A stretch of DNA of 64,000 nucleotides from Sphingomonas aerolata (GCF_003046295.1 NZ_PZZN01000002.1:310001-374000), one strand, 5' to 3'; positions 18,791 through 28,935 are shown, counted from the stretch's first letter. Program-made: numbers and translations. Notes: a model not told the origin generated them from the sequence alone.

Positions 18791-18994
18791 TCAGGCTGGT
18801 GCGGAGGGGCTGGTGAAGATGTCCTCGATCGCGAGGCCGAACAGCTCGGCGATGCGGAAGGCGAGCGGGAGCGAGGGGTCGTAGCGGCCGGTCTCGATCG
18901 CGTTGACGCTCTGGCGCGAGACGTCGAGGCGGTCGGCGAGGTCGCCCTGGCTCCAGTCGCGTTCGGCGCGCAGGACCTTGAGGCGGTTCTTCAT
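18791..18994 (-). CDS. XRE-family helix-turn-helix regulator, small
   Basis: A 67-residue single-domain DNA-binding protein. The Cro/CI-type helix-turn-helix is WSQGDLADRLDVSRQSVNAI, followed by the family hallmark ETGRYDPSLPLAFRIAELF. It overlaps the stop of the membrane-protein gene before it by four bases. This small HTH-plus-membrane-protein arrangement is common, and the regulator usually controls its own operon. Confidence 0.88.
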   Translation of the reverse strand: MKNRLKVLRAERDWSQGDLADRLDVSRQSVNAIETGRYDPSLPLAFRIAELFGLAIEDIFTSPSAPA

Positions 18995-19398
18995 GCTGTC
19001 CCTGCGCGAACCGCGGCGATGTTGAGGCACCCGCCGAGCATCAGGCCGGCAAACCAGAGCACGCCCGCCGAATAGGCCGGGACATGGGGCACCAGGCCGA
19101 AGCTTTCGAGAAAGCCCCAGATCGTCGTCGCGCAGAGCATGAAGACGGTGGCGATCAGCGTCTGGCGGACGTTTATCGTGCGGATATATTCGTCGGGCTC
19201 GTCGCGCAGATAGCGCCCCCAGGCGAGGAAGACGCCGAGCAGCGGGAGCGCGGGCAGCACTGCGAGAAGATAGGCGAGCGGGCCGGTCGGCGGATGGCTG
19301 CGGAACAGCGCCACCACGCCGAACAGCGTGCCCATGTACGCAAGGCTGAGACCGAGAACGGTGGCGTTGTAGCGGCGCAGCGCGGGGCTGTTGTGCAT
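18991..19398 (-). CDS. Four-helix membrane protein, function unknown
   Basis: A 135-residue integral membrane protein with four likely helices (TVLGLSLAYMGTLFGVVALF, LAYLLAVLPALPLLGVFLAW, TLIATVFMLCATTIWGFLES, and AGVLWFAGLMLGGCLNIAAV). A short charged loop, GRYLRDEPDEYIRTINVRQ, joins helices two and three. I do not recognise a specific family. It is co-transcribed with the following HTH regulator, which may sense its state. A TTG six bases upstream is an alternative start. Confidence 0.72.
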   Translation of the reverse strand: MHNSPALRRYNATVLGLSLAYMGTLFGVVALFRSHPPTGPLAYLLAVLPALPLLGVFLAWGRYLRDEPDEYIRTINVRQTLIATVFMLCATTIWGFLESFGLVPHVPAYSAGVLWFAGLMLGGCLNIAAVRAGTA

Positions 19399-19501
19399 GG
19401 TCAAGCGTCCTTTCGAATCGGTAAAGGAAGCTTGTCATTTCAGTGTGTGGGAGTCAAGGGGGCTTTACAGCGGGGGCGGGGTTGAGGGGATGCGATCGCG
19501 A

Positions 19502-19798
19502 CTGTCCGTTCTCCCACGTAGGCGGGAGTCCAAGGTGGCAGGGATCGGTGCTGCTTGGCTCTGGATCCTGACTTTCGTCAGGATGACGGGTGGGGGTGGG
19601 CGGCGTTTCCCCGTCGTCGGGAGGACGGGTGGGGAGGGCTGTACTCCACCGCCGTCATCCTGGGCTTGACCCAGGATCCAGGGTTACGGGGCGCAGCGCT
19701 GCTTGGCTCTGGGTCCTGACTTTCGTCAGGATGACGGGTGGGGGAGGGCGGCGCTTACCGCCTTCGTCCTGGGCCCCCGCTTTCGCGGGGGGACGGGG
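19502..19798. repeat. Cluster of palindromic intergenic repeats
   Basis: The 394-base gap between the membrane-protein gene and the DUF6356 gene contains no gene but at least two family-B hairpins (near 19553-19590 and 19701-19739), one family-C arm (near 19651-19690, TCCTGGGCTTGACCCAGGA) and a half family-A arm at the right edge. The C and B arms next to each other are inverted, as elsewhere in the window. Confidence 0.82.
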
Positions 19799-20053
19799 TC
19801 AGATGATGAATTCTACCGTTTTCATCTGGGTCTGGTCGGCGGCGACGGCGCCGCGTTTGGCGACCATCTGGCGGTGGAGTTCGCGGACCGTGTCGCTGCC
19901 GCTTGTCTTGCACAGGGCGGGGACGACCGCGTGGACCAAGGCGCCGAGGCCGCCGGCGATCATCGTCACGCCGAACCGGCTGGCGACGCCGAAATGCTCG
20001 GCATAGCTTTCGCCGACGGTGGCGGGATGGTCGAGGAAGAGGCGGCGGAACAT
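19799..20053 (-). CDS. DUF6356 family protein
   Basis: An 84-residue protein that matches the DUF6356 pattern: MFRRLFLDHPATVGESYAEH, a hydrophobic middle (VTMIAGGLGALVHAVVPALC) and a closing helix ELHRQMVAKR. It probably has one membrane-associated helix. The family is frequent in sphingomonads and has no known function. It is followed on the same strand, 36 bases upstream in transcript terms, by the Mur ligase gene, so it may be the last gene of that unit. Confidence 0.82.
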   Translation of the reverse strand: MFRRLFLDHPATVGESYAEHFGVASRFGVTMIAGGLGALVHAVVPALCKTSGSDTVRELHRQMVAKRGAVAADQTQMKTVEFII

Positions 20054-20089
20054 CGGCGGGTCTCCGGACGGGGGATCGGGCTTATCCTA

Positions 20090-21514
20090 TCAGCCGGCGA
20101 GGGATTCGACCATGGTCGCCGCGAGCAGGCTGAGCGTGTCGTCGCGCGCGCCCATCACGACGATGCGGTCGCCGGGGCGGGCCTCGGCGACCAGCAGCGC
20201 AGCGGCGTCGGCGCGGTCGGGGATGTGGCGGGCGTCGCGGTCTTGCGCGGCGATTTGAGTGGCGATGTCGGCGCTGGTGACCTCGCGCGTGACGGTGCCG
20301 CCATAATAGGCCGGGTCGGGGAGGACGAGCAGGTCTTCGGGCGCCATCCGTTCGACGAAAGTGGCGACGAGTTCGGTTCCCATGACCTTCAAGGGACCAT
20401 AGCCGTGCGGCTGGAACAGGATCAGCAGGCGGCCGGGAAAGGCGTGGAGCGTGTCGAGCGTGGCGGCGATCTTGTCGGGGTTGTGGCCGAAATCGTCGAT
20501 CACCGCGACGCCGTTCGCTTCGCCGACCAGATCGAAGCGGCGGCGCAGGCCGGTGAAGCTCGCGAGCGCCTTGACCGCGTCGGGCAGCGACACGTCGGCG
20601 GCCATCGCCGCGCCGATCGCGGCGAGCGCGTTCGCGACGTTGTGGCGGCCGGGGACGGCGAGCGTCACGCGCGTGCGAACGCCGCGCGAGACGAGGTCGA
20701 AGGCTATCGCGAAGGGTTCGGGGGCGAGATTCTCGGCGCGGAGGTCGGCCGACGCGTCGATCGCGAAGGTGGTGACCTGGCCGCGGGGGAGGCGCGCGGC
20801 GAGGGCTGCCGCGTCGGGGTCGTTGGCGTTGACGACTGCGGTCTCGGCCTTGGCGATGAAGGCGCCGAAGAGCGCGCGGAGTTCGTCGAGCGACTTGTGG
20901 TCGAGGCTGACATTGTTGAGCACGGCGATCTTCGGCGCGTAATGCGCGATCGAGCCGTCGCTTTCGTCGACCTCGCTGACGAAGCTGTCGCCCTCGCCGA
21001 CTAAGGCACTCGCGAAGGGGGCGTCGGGGGTGGCGAAATTCTTCATGACCGCGCCGTTCATCACGGTGGGGTCGCGGCCGGCGGTGTGGAGGATCCAGCC
21101 GATCATGCCGGTGACGGTCGACTTGCCGCTGGTGCCGGCGACACCGATCGGCAGGCGGCTGTCGTTGAACAGGGAGGCGAGCAGCTCGGCGCGGGTGGCG
21201 CGCGGGCAGCCGAGCGCGGCGGCAGCGATCATGTCGGGGACGGTCGGCTCGATCGCGGCGGAGGCGACGACGTGCTGGTCCGCGGAGACGATGCCGCTGC
21301 CGTCCTGCGGGAAGAGCGCGACGCCCTTGGCGGCGAGGTCGTCGAACTTGGCGGGGACGCGGCCCTGGTCGAGATTGCGGTCCGAGCCCGCGACGGTCGC
21401 GCCGCGGCCCGCGAGGATCATCGCGAGCGGCATCATCCCCGACCCGCCGATGCCGATGAAGAAATAGGCGGGCTGGTCGGCGGCGGTCTGGTCGGAGGGG
21501 TTGGTGATATCCAT
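20090..21514 (-). CDS. Mur ligase, MurC/Mpl-like
   Basis: ATP-dependent amide ligase of 474 residues that would join an amino acid or peptide to UDP-MurNAc. The N-terminal dinucleotide-like motif is [13 protein letters not shown], the P-loop is GTSGKST (residues 127-133), followed by [30 protein letters not shown] and VIDDFGHNP. The motifs are between MurC and Mpl, the ligase that reuses the released tripeptide. The adjacent divergent LD-carboxypeptidase acts in the same recycling route, which favours an Mpl-like role, but a true MurC cannot be excluded. The P-loop GTSGKST has Ser where MurC and Mpl commonly have His. Confidence 0.8.
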   Translation of the reverse strand: MDITNPSDQTAADQPAYFFIGIGGSGMMPLAMILAGRGATVAGSDRNLDQGRVPAKFDDLAAKGVALFPQDGSGIVSADQHVVASAAIEPTVPDMIAAAALGCPRATRAELLASLFNDSRLPIGVAGTSGKSTVTGMIGWILHTAGRDPTVMNGAVMKNFATPDAPFASALVGEGDSFVSEVDESDGSIAHYAPKIAVLNNVSLDHKSLDELRALFGAFIAKAETAVVNANDPDAAALAARLPRGQVTTFAIDASADLRAENLAPEPFAIAFDLVSRGVRTRVTLAVPGRHNVANALAAIGAAMAADVSLPDAVKALASFTGLRRRFDLVGEANGVAVIDDFGHNPDKIAATLDTLHAFPGRLLILFQPHGYGPLKVMGTELVATFVERMAPEDLLVLPDPAYYGGTVTREVTSADIATQIAAQDRDARHIPDRADAAALLVAEARPGDRIVVMGARDDTLSLLAATMVESLAG

Positions 21515-21562
21515 GTGCTCGCGCTATCGGCGGTTGCGTAACGGGGCAAGACAGGACGAACC

Positions 21563-22378
21563 ATGCGCATCGGTGTTCTCGCCGCGTCGAGCCGGACCAA
21601 TCCCTCGGCTATCCCCGTGGTCACCGCCTATGCGGCGCGCGCGTTTCCCGAGGTCGAATTGGTGTTCCATCCGCAATGCACCGCGACCGACGGGCATTTC
21701 GCGGGGTCGGATTTCGCGCGGGCGGCGGCGTTTCTCGAATACGCCAATGATCCGGCGTTCGACGCGATCTGGTTTTTGCGCGGGGGCTATGGCGCGAACC
21801 GGATCCTGCAGATGGTGATGCCCGAGCTGGGGCGCGCGGCACGGCACAAGACGTATCTGGGCTATTCGGATGTCGGGTTCCTGCTGGGGGCGCTCTACGC
21901 GCGGCGGATCGGGCGGGTGGCGCACGGGCCGATGGTGAGCGACATCAACCGGCATGACGGCGAGGCGACGGTGGCGCGGTCGCTGGGGTGGATGGCGCGG
22001 GGGGATCGCTCGGGACTCGAGCCGGGGCTCGGGGGGCAGCCCTCGGCGGCGTTCAACCTGTCGATCCTGACGTCGCTGATCGGGACGCCGTGGCTGCCGG
22101 ACCTGACCGATCACGTGCTGATCGTCGAGGAGGTGTCGGAGCCGATGTATGCGATCGACCGGATGCTGTTCAAGGTGGCGAACGCGACCCAGCTGAAGGG
22201 GATTGCCGGGTTGCGGCTCGGGGCGGTGACCGCGGTGCAGGCGAACGAGCCGGCCTGGGGGGAGACGCTGGACTATATGATGGTGCGGTGGGCGCGGGAC
22301 ATGGGGGTGCCGTATCTGGGGCGGGCCGAGGTGGGGCACACGCAGGGGAACCATGTGGTGCCGTTCGGGGTGGGGTGA
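21563..22378 (+). CDS. LD-carboxypeptidase (peptidase family S66)
   Basis: Cytoplasmic serine peptidase of 271 residues that removes the terminal D-alanine from recycled muropeptide tetrapeptides. The hallmark RGGYGANRIL (residues 73-82) precedes the nucleophile S102 in GYSDVGF. The other triad members are expected in the VEEVSEPMYAIDRML and GHTQGNHVVPFG segments. It is divergent from the Mur ligase, 48 bases apart, so the pair probably shares one promoter region. The short N-terminal start MRIGVLAASS is normal. Confidence 0.9.
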   Translation: MRIGVLAASSRTNPSAIPVVTAYAARAFPEVELVFHPQCTATDGHFAGSDFARAAAFLEYANDPAFDAIWFLRGGYGANRILQMVMPELGRAARHKTYLGYSDVGFLLGALYARRIGRVAHGPMVSDINRHDGEATVARSLGWMARGDRSGLEPGLGGQPSAAFNLSILTSLIGTPWLPDLTDHVLIVEEVSEPMYAIDRMLFKVANATQLKGIAGLRLGAVTAVQANEPAWGETLDYMMVRWARDMGVPYLGRAEVGHTQGNHVVPFGVG

Positions 22379-22393
22379 GGGGGCGGATTGCTT

Positions 22394-22905
22394 CCACCCC
22401 GGCGGAGGCCGGGGTCCAGGTGGTGAGGTCGGCGTAACTGGGCGCTGTCCTTTGTTGGCGGCGTTTCCCAACTGGGCCCCGGCCTTCGCCGGGGTGGAGT
22501 TTGGGGGTGGTCGCGGGGTTATTGCGGCGTGCCGGGGTCGCGGCGCGCGCTGCTTGGCTCTGGATCCTGACTTTCGTCAGGATGACGGGGGTGGGTCCAC
22601 CCCGGCGGAGGCCGGGGTCCAGGTGGTGAGGTCGGCGTAACTGGGCGCTGTCCTTCATCAGCGGCGGTTCCCAACTGGGCCCCGGCCTTCGCCGGGGTGG
22701 GGTCTGGGGAGGGGCGCGGGTTATTGCGGCTTGCTGGGGTCGCGGCGCGCGCTGCTTGGCTCTGGGTCCTGACTTTCGTCAGGATGACGGGGGTGGGTTC
22801 CCCGGCGGAGGCCGGGGTCCAGTTGGTGAGGTCGGCGTAACTGGGCGCGGTCCTTTGTTGGCGGCGTTTCCCAACTGGGCCCCGGCCTTCGCCGGGGAAC
22901 ATGGG
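22394..22905. repeat. Tandem array of family A and B repeats upstream of thrS
   Basis: A composite unit of about 200 bases occurs twice and a half: family-A left arm (CCCCGGCGGAGGCCGGGGTC), a spacer with GGCGTAACTGGGCGC, family-A right arm (CCCAACTGGGCCCC, GGCCTTCGCCGGGG), then a family-B hairpin. Copies begin near 22394, 22597 and 22797. Arms face each other and each folds alone. This fills most of the 617-base gap before thrS and holds no gene. The near-identical copies suggest recent tandem duplication. Confidence 0.9.
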
Positions 22906-22995
22906 GCGGTTCGTGGGGTGTCGGTGCGTGGCGGGTTGCCTATATCGGCTGGGCGACGGCATAAGCGCCGTTCTTCCATCACGAGAAAGTTCCTC

Positions 22996-24987
22996 ATGTC
23001 TGCCATGTTCCGCATTACGCTTCCCGACGGCTCCGTCCGCGAGGTTGCGCCCGGGACTACGCCCGCGGACGTCGCTGCGGCGATCGGGCCGGGGCTTGCC
23101 AAGGCGGCGCTGGCGGCGCGGATCGATGGGCAGGTGCGGGATCTCGGGCGGCCGTTCGAGGGGGATACGCAGCTCGCGCTCGTCACCGCGCGCGACGAGG
23201 CGGATGCGCTCGAGCTGGTGCGGCATGACCTGGCGCATGTGATGGCGGAGGCCGTGCAGCATCTGTTCCCGGGCACGCAGATCACCTTCGGGCCGGCGAC
23301 CGATGACGGCTTCTATTATGACTTTGCGCCGAAGGACCGGCCGTTCACCGACGAGGACCTGCCGGCGATCGAGGCGGAGATGCGCGCGATCATCGCGCGG
23401 AACGAGCCGTTCCTGCGCGAGGTCTGGTCGCGCCAGCAGCTGATCGACCGCTGGACCGAGCAGGGCGAGACGTTCAAGGCCGAATGGGCCGCCGAGCTGC
23501 CCGAGGGCGAGGAGCTGACCATCTACCGCCAGGGCGAGTGGCTCGACATGTGTCGCGGGCCGCACATGGTGTCGACCGGCAAGCTCGATCCCGCCGCGTT
23601 CAAGCTGACGCGCGTGAGTGGCGCCTATTGGCGCGGCGACCAGAAGAACGCGATGCTGAGCCGGATCTACGGCACCGGCTGGCTCAACAAGAAGCAGCTC
23701 GACCAGCATCTGTTCCGGCTGGAGGAAGCCGCCAAGCGCGATCACCGCAAGATCGGGCAGGAGATGGACCTGTTCCACCTCCAGTCCGAGGCGCAGGGGT
23801 CGGTATTCTGGCATCCCAACGGCTTCGTGCTGTGGCGGCAGCTGGAGGCGTATATGCGCCGGCGGCTCGATGCGGCGGACTATGCCGAGGTGAAGACGCC
23901 GCAGCTGATGGACGCCAAGCAGTGGGAACAGTCGGGCCATTGGGGCAAGTATCGCGAGAACATGTTCGTGGTGCCCGACGAGATCCCGAACGTCGAGGAT
24001 GAGGGTGCCGTGCTGTCGGGCGAGGGCGACCTGATGGCGCTCAAGCCGATGAACTGCCCGGCGCACGTCCTGATCTTCAAGCAGGGGATCAAGTCGTATC
24101 GCGACCTGCCGATCCGGATGGCGGAGTTCGGCTGCTGCCACCGCAACGAGCCGCATGGCGCGCTGCACGGCATCATGCGCGTGCGGCAGTTCACGCAGGA
24201 CGACGCGCATATCTTCGTCCGCGAGGACCAGCTGGTCGAGGAGGTGCGCAAGTTCTGCGAGCTGCTCGACAGCGTGTACAAGCATCTGGGCTTCGAGGAT
24301 TATGCGGTGAAGCTCGCGCTGCGCCCCGAGAAGCGGTTCGGCGACGATGCGATGTGGGACAAGGCGGAGGCCGAGCTGCGCGAGGCGGTGATGCAGTCGA
24401 CCTTGTCCGACACGATCAAGGCGAATTTCGAGGAGCTGCCGGGCGAGGGGGCATTCTATGCGCCGAAGCTCGAATTCCACCTGACCGATGCGATCGGGCG
24501 GACGTGGCAGGTCGGCACGATCCAGTCGGACCGCGTGCTGCCCGAGCGACTCGACGCGTCGTACGTGGGCGCGGATGGCGAGCGGCACCGGCCGGTGATG
24601 CTCCACCGCGCGATTCTGGGCACGTTCGAGCGGTTCATCGGCATATTGATCGAGCATCATGCCGGGCGCTTCCCGCTGTGGCTGGCGCCGGTGCAGGTGG
24701 TGGTCGCGACGATCGTGTCGGATGCGGACGACTATGCGCACAGTGTGGTCGCGGCGCTGCGCAAGGCGGGGATCCGCGTCGAGACCGACCTGCGCAACGA
24801 GAAGATCAACTACAAGGTGCGCGAGCACAGCCTGGCCAAGGTGCCGGTGCTGTTCGTGGTCGGCAAGCGCGAGGCGGACGAGGCGACGGTCGCGATTCGC
24901 CGGCTGGGCAGCCAGGGGCAGGAGATGCTGTCGCTCGACGAGGCGGTGGCACGTCTTGCGATCGAGGCGCGCGCTCCCGATATGTGA
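22996..24987 (+). CDS. thrS: Threonyl-tRNA synthetase
   Basis: Charges tRNA-Thr with threonine and edits mischarged serine; 663 residues. Domains in order are TGS (1-65), the editing domain with HDLAH at 77-81 and DMCRGPHM, the class II catalytic core with the zinc ligands Cys in MNCPAH and His in EPHGALHG and DDAHIF, and the C-terminal anticodon domain with [14 protein letters not shown]. The start [12 protein letters not shown] gives a standard TGS domain. infC follows 99 bases later, an order found in many bacteria. Confidence 0.97.
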   Translation: MSAMFRITLPDGSVREVAPGTTPADVAAAIGPGLAKAALAARIDGQVRDLGRPFEGDTQLALVTARDEADALELVRHDLAHVMAEAVQHLFPGTQITFGPATDDGFYYDFAPKDRPFTDEDLPAIEAEMRAIIARNEPFLREVWSRQQLIDRWTEQGETFKAEWAAELPEGEELTIYRQGEWLDMCRGPHMVSTGKLDPAAFKLTRVSGAYWRGDQKNAMLSRIYGTGWLNKKQLDQHLFRLEEAAKRDHRKIGQEMDLFHLQSEAQGSVFWHPNGFVLWRQLEAYMRRRLDAADYAEVKTPQLMDAKQWEQSGHWGKYRENMFVVPDEIPNVEDEGAVLSGEGDLMALKPMNCPAHVLIFKQGIKSYRDLPIRMAEFGCCHRNEPHGALHGIMRVRQFTQDDAHIFVREDQLVEEVRKFCELLDSVYKHLGFEDYAVKLALRPEKRFGDDAMWDKAEAELREAVMQSTLSDTIKANFEELPGEGAFYAPKLEFHLTDAIGRTWQVGTIQSDRVLPERLDASYVGADGERHRPVMLHRAILGTFERFIGILIEHHAGRFPLWLAPVQVVVATIVSDADDYAHSVVAALRKAGIRVETDLRNEKINYKVREHSLAKVPVLFVVGKREADEATVAIRRLGSQGQEMLSLDEAVARLAIEARAPDM

Positions 24988-25086
24988 TGGACGAGGCCGG
25001 CTTTCCGCGCAGAGCTTTCTGCGCTATAAGCCGGCCCAAATACTTCGTCAGAAACAACAGGAGCAACCCCCATACGTCCTCCCACG

Positions 25087-25617
25087 ATGCGCCGGCCCAT
25101 GCAGACGCCCGCGATGAACGGCCCGCGATTCAACGAATTCATCCAGAGCCAGAAGGTCCGCGTGATCGATCACGAGGGCGAGAATCTGGGCGTGATGTAC
25201 ACGCGCGAAGCGATCGAGCAGGCGGCCGAGCATGGTCTGGACCTGGTTGAGGTCTCGCCCAACGCCGATCCGCCCGTCGCCAAGTTCCTCGATGTCGGCA
25301 AGTTCAAGTACGAGGCGCAGAAGAAGGCGAACCTCGCACGCAAGTCGCAGAAGACGCAGGAGATCAAGGAGATCAAGATGCGTCCGAACATCGACGACCA
25401 TGATTACGACACGAAGATGAAGAAGGTGAACGACTTCATCGGCGAGGGCGACAAGGTCAAGATCACGCTGCGCTTCCGTGGCCGCGAGCTGAGCCATGGC
25501 CAGCTGGGCATGAACCTGTTGAAGCGCGTGCAGGACGACGTTGCGGAGATCGCCAAGATCGAGGCGTATCCGCGCATGGAAGGCCGTCAGATGCTGATGG
25601 TGCTCGCGCCCAAGTAA
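25087..25617 (+). CDS. infC: Translation initiation factor IF-3
   Basis: Binds the 30S subunit and controls start-codon selection; 176 residues. The N-terminal domain opens [17 protein letters not shown] and contains [24 protein letters not shown] helices ([20 protein letters not shown]), a lysine-rich linker ([20 protein letters not shown]), and the C-terminal domain with [13 protein letters not shown]. The ATG used gives an extension [11 protein letters not shown] before the conserved part; the ATG at MNGPRF is an alternative. A strong terminator hairpin follows. Confidence 0.96.
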   Translation: MRRPMQTPAMNGPRFNEFIQSQKVRVIDHEGENLGVMYTREAIEQAAEHGLDLVEVSPNADPPVAKFLDVGKFKYEAQKKANLARKSQKTQEIKEIKMRPNIDDHDYDTKMKKVNDFIGEGDKVKITLRFRGRELSHGQLGMNLLKRVQDDVAEIAKIEAYPRMEGRQMLMVLAPK

Positions 25618-25667
25618 CGGCGTGACGACGCGGCCCCGCGATGCGGGCGCGATACGACGATAGCGAC

Positions 25668-25704
25668 CGGCCCATCGCCCCCTGTCCGGGGCGGTGGGCC
25701 GTTT
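25668..25704 (+). terminator. Rho-independent terminator after infC
   Basis: A 14-base-pair stem, CGGCCCATCGCCCC with GGGGCGGTGGGCCG, has one G-T wobble and a six-base loop CTGTCC, followed by TTT. It lies about 50 bases past the infC stop. Confidence 0.85.
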
Positions 25705-25950
25705 GCGTTGGGGTGCAGGTCACCATGACCCTTTCCGTAGCGTCAACCGCCGCGGTCGAACCGCCCGTGCGCGATGCATCGATTTTGGGGCTATCACGCG
25801 GTGTTATTGCTCGGTGTTGCGGAAGTGCGACACAGCGACCGGAAAGTTACTTCCGCATACGGAAATCGGTGGACGCTGCATGAAAATTCCAATTACCTCC
25901 TGACCAAACCGGAAATTCGAAATAATTCGAAGCCGCCAGGAGAGATGCCC
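25705..25950 (+). other. Gene-free leader of the TonB-dependent receptor
   Basis: This interval between the infC terminator and the receptor gene has no gene. It contains a nine-base inverted repeat, TGCGGAAGT (25818-25826) and ACTTCCGCA (25849-25857), separated by 22 bases, and a short palindrome CGATGCATCG at 25772-25781. The inverted repeat lies about 95 bases before the start codon and could be an operator. No T-box or riboswitch fold is recognised. Confidence 0.4.
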
Positions 25951-28770
25951 ATGCGCATGACCGCATATCTGTTGTCTGCCGCCGCGACGATCGCGATCGC
26001 GGCGCCGGCCTTCGCACAGGATGTCCCGACGACGCAGCCCGAGGCGCAGACCGTACCCTCAAATACATCGGGTACCGCCGCCGCGTCGGTGGATGCGCAG
26101 CAGCAGCCGGTTGCCGAGAACGCGAATCCCCAGCCGATCAATGCGGGCGACATCGTCATCACCGCGACCCGCCGTTCCGAGCGGCTGTCGAACGTGCCGA
26201 TCGCGGTGTCCGCGGTGGGCCAGGCGGCGCTGCAGAATTCGGGTGCGACCGACATCCGCCAGATGACGCAGCTTGCGCCGTCGCTGCTGATCTCGTCGAC
26301 GGGCTCGGAGGCGAACGCCTCGGCGCGTATCCGCGGCATCGGCACGGTCGGCGACAATCCCGGACTCGAAAGCTCGGTCGCGGTGTTCATCGACGGCGTC
26401 TATCGCAGCCGCACGGGTTCGGGGCTCAACGATCTCGGCGAGGTCGACCGGATCGAGGTGCTGCGCGGGCCGCAGGGGACGCTGGCCGGGCGCAACGCAT
26501 CGGCGGGCACGATCAACATCCTGACCAAGCTGCCGTCCTACCAGTTCGGCGGGTACGGCGACGCGACCTATGGCAATTACAACAATATCCGCATCGCGGG
26601 CGGGCTGACCGGGCCGATCATCAAGGACAAGCTGGCGTTCCGGCTCGACGGCGTGTTCGGCAAGCGCGACGGCTATTATTACGACGTCATCAACCAGACC
26701 GATTATAACGACCGCAACCGCTATTTCGTGCGCGGGCAGCTGCTGTTCGAGCCGAGCAGCGACGTGTCGGTGCGGCTGATCGGCGATTACACGCGACGCG
26801 ATGAGAAATGCTGCGGCGCGGTCTATATCGACACGCGCGAGAAGATCGATCCGACGCCGGGCGTCGCGGGCGACTTCGCGATCAACCCCGCGGGCAACCG
26901 CATCCAGCAGGTCATGCAGAGCATGGGCGCGGTGTTCCCGAGCCAGGGCGACCCCTATAACCGCCGCATCGCCAACACGCTGGGCCGCGCCTATTCGAAC
27001 ATCACCAAGGATTATGGCGGTTCGGGCCAGATCGATGCGAATCTGGGCTTTGCGCAGCTGACCTCGATTACCGCGTATCGCGAGTACAAGTCGGGCGGCG
27101 CGGCCGACATCGACTACGGCAATCTCGACATCGGCTACCGTGCGGACGACGGCAACAGCTATCGCCAGTTCCACACCTTCAGCCAGGAAGTCCGGCTGAA
27201 CGGGTCGCTGTTCGACGACAAGCTCGACTGGCTGGTCGGCGGCTATTATTCGAAGGAAGACCTGGTCGTTGCGGACAATCTGAAGTTCGGGACGCAATAT
27301 GGCGCGTTCGCGGCGTGCCGGATCGTGGCGACGGTCAACCCGGCGGCGGCGCTGCGCAATCCGGCCAATCCGGGCTGCCTCAGCGCGGCGGGACGTGCGG
27401 TCCTGTCCGGGCAGGTTCCGGGCACGCAGCCCGCCTTCGGCGCGCTGACCGGTACCATCCTGAGCGGCATCGACCGGTTGAGCACGCTCAACAATCTGGG
27501 CGATCAGCGGTCGACCTATTATCAGGACAGCGAGAATTACGCGTTCTTCACGCACAACATCTTCAAGGTCACCGACAAGCTGTCGATCACCGGCGGGCTT
27601 CGCTACACGCATGAGGCGAAGGATTTCCACGCCGACTTCAACAACAACAACACCGTGTGCCCCGCGCAGCAGGCGGCGCTGAGCCCGCTGCTGGCAAGTG
27701 CGGCGGTGCCCGCCAGCCTGAAGACGCTGGTCGGCGGGATCGTCACGCTGACCTGCACGGGCAATTCGACCTCGGCGCTGAACGGGCTCGATCTGAACGA
27801 CGGGTTCAAGGAAGGCGAGTTCAGCGGCACGGGGATCGTGTCGTACAAGCCGCGCACCGACACGCTGCTCTATGCGTCCTATTCGCGCGGCTACAAGGCG
27901 GGTGGCTATAATCTCGACCGGTCGGACCTGACCGCGAACGTCTTCTCGTCGCCGACCAATGCGAGCGCGAGCCGGCTGCGGTTCGATCCCGAGACGGTCA
28001 ATTCCTATGAGCTGGGGCTGAAGTTCACCTCCGCGCAGTTCACCTTCAACGTCGCGGGCTTCCGCCAGGAGTTCAAGAACTTCCAGCTGAACACGTTCAA
28101 CGGCACCAACTTCATCGTCCAGAACATCAGCTCGTGCGACACCAGCCTGAACGGCGCGGATCGTGATGCGAGTGCGGCGACGGGCGCGTGCACCGGCGAC
28201 GTGAAATATGGCGTGCGGTCGCAGGGCGTCGAGCTCGAGGCGGGGCTGTTCCCGGTCCGCGACGTCGCGGTGAGCCTCGGCTACACCTATGTCGACACGA
28301 CCTTCAAGAACAACCTGGTCGGGTCGGAGACGGGCGAGGCCCTCGACCCCGCGCTGTTCCTGCTGTCGGGCAACACGCTGTCGAACGCGCCCAAGCACAC
28401 GGTCACCGCGTCGGGGACGTGGACGCCCGAGCTGGGGTCGTCGGGGATCACCGGGCTGTTCTACATCGATGGCCGCATGACCAGCGACTATAATACCGGG
28501 TCGGACCTGTTCACCGAGAAGACGCAGGACGGCTTCTTCCTGATGAACGCGCGGATCGGCATCCGCGGGCCGGCGCAGAAATGGGCGGTCGAATTGTGGG
28601 CGCAGAACCTGCTCGACACCGATTACCAGCAGGTCGGGTTCAATGCGCCGTTCCAGGGCGCGGGCAATCTCGACCAGGTGAAGGCGTTTGGCGGGGTGGG
28701 GAACCAGATCTTCACCTCGTACCTCGCCGAGCCGCGGACCTATGGGCTGACGGTGCGGACGCGGTTCTGA
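25951..28770 (+). CDS. TonB-dependent receptor
   Basis: Outer-membrane active transporter of 939 residues. The signal peptide ends at AAPAFA (residue 22), then a low-complexity linker leads to the TonB box and plug start DIVITATRRSERLSNVPIAV at residue 67. The plug contains RIRGIGTVGDNPG and VEVLRGPQG-type RIEVLRGPQGTLAGRNA; the 22-strand barrel ends with TYGLTVRTRF, closing in Phe as expected. Cysteines occur in extracellular-loop regions. The substrate is not readable: siderophore, vitamin or carbohydrate is possible. The ATG eight bases after AGGAG is chosen. Confidence 0.92.
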   Translation: MRMTAYLLSAAATIAIAAPAFAQDVPTTQPEAQTVPSNTSGTAAASVDAQQQPVAENANPQPINAGDIVITATRRSERLSNVPIAVSAVGQAALQNSGATDIRQMTQLAPSLLISSTGSEANASARIRGIGTVGDNPGLESSVAVFIDGVYRSRTGSGLNDLGEVDRIEVLRGPQGTLAGRNASAGTINILTKLPSYQFGGYGDATYGNYNNIRIAGGLTGPIIKDKLAFRLDGVFGKRDGYYYDVINQTDYNDRNRYFVRGQLLFEPSSDVSVRLIGDYTRRDEKCCGAVYIDTREKIDPTPGVAGDFAINPAGNRIQQVMQSMGAVFPSQGDPYNRRIANTLGRAYSNITKDYGGSGQIDANLGFAQLTSITAYREYKSGGAADIDYGNLDIGYRADDGNSYRQFHTFSQEVRLNGSLFDDKLDWLVGGYYSKEDLVVADNLKFGTQYGAFAACRIVATVNPAAALRNPANPGCLSAAGRAVLSGQVPGTQPAFGALTGTILSGIDRLSTLNNLGDQRSTYYQDSENYAFFTHNIFKVTDKLSITGGLRYTHEAKDFHADFNNNNTVCPAQQAALSPLLASAAVPASLKTLVGGIVTLTCTGNSTSALNGLDLNDGFKEGEFSGTGIVSYKPRTDTLLYASYSRGYKAGGYNLDRSDLTANVFSSPTNASASRLRFDPETVNSYELGLKFTSAQFTFNVAGFRQEFKNFQLNTFNGTNFIVQNISSCDTSLNGADRDASAATGACTGDVKYGVRSQGVELEAGLFPVRDVAVSLGYTYVDTTFKNNLVGSETGEALDPALFLLSGNTLSNAPKHTVTASGTWTPELGSSGITGLFYIDGRMTSDYNTGSDLFTEKTQDGFFLMNARIGIRGPAQKWAVELWAQNLLDTDYQQVGFNAPFQGAGNLDQVKAFGGVGNQIFTSYLAEPRTYGLTVRTRF

Positions 28771-28790
28771 TTTCGCTTGGAGGGTAGGGA

Positions 28791-28819
28791 GGCCGGTCCG
28801 TTCGCGGGCCGGCCTTTTT
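28791..28819 (+). terminator. Rho-independent terminator after the TonB-dependent receptor
   Basis: GGCCGGTCCG and CGGGCCGGCC form a ten-base-pair stem with one wobble around a TTCG tetraloop, followed by TTTTT. It begins 20 bases after the receptor stop. Confidence 0.88.
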
Positions 28820-28844
28820 CGTTTGTGGTGGGCCTTCGTTCACG

Positions 28845-28931
28845 TCCGTCATCCTGACGAAAGTCAGGATCCAGGATAACTGAGCGAGACGTTCGTGGCT
28901 CTGGATCCTGACTTTCGTCAGGATGACGGGA
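28845..28931. repeat. Facing pair of family B repeats
   Basis: CCGTCATCCTGACGAAAGTC with AGGATCCA faces TGGCTCTGGATCCTGACTTT with CGTCAGGATGACGG across a spacer of about 22 bases. Two family-B units thus lie in inverted orientation, each with its own ATCCTGAC/GTCAGGAT hairpin. The pair sits between the convergent receptor and glnD genes and could end transcription from either side. Confidence 0.88.
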
Positions 28932-28935
28932 GGCG

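Noticed and set aside
22394..22905. Possible CRISPR array
   Set aside because: Repeats are long, palindromic arms in inverted orientation with conserved spacers and there are no cas genes.
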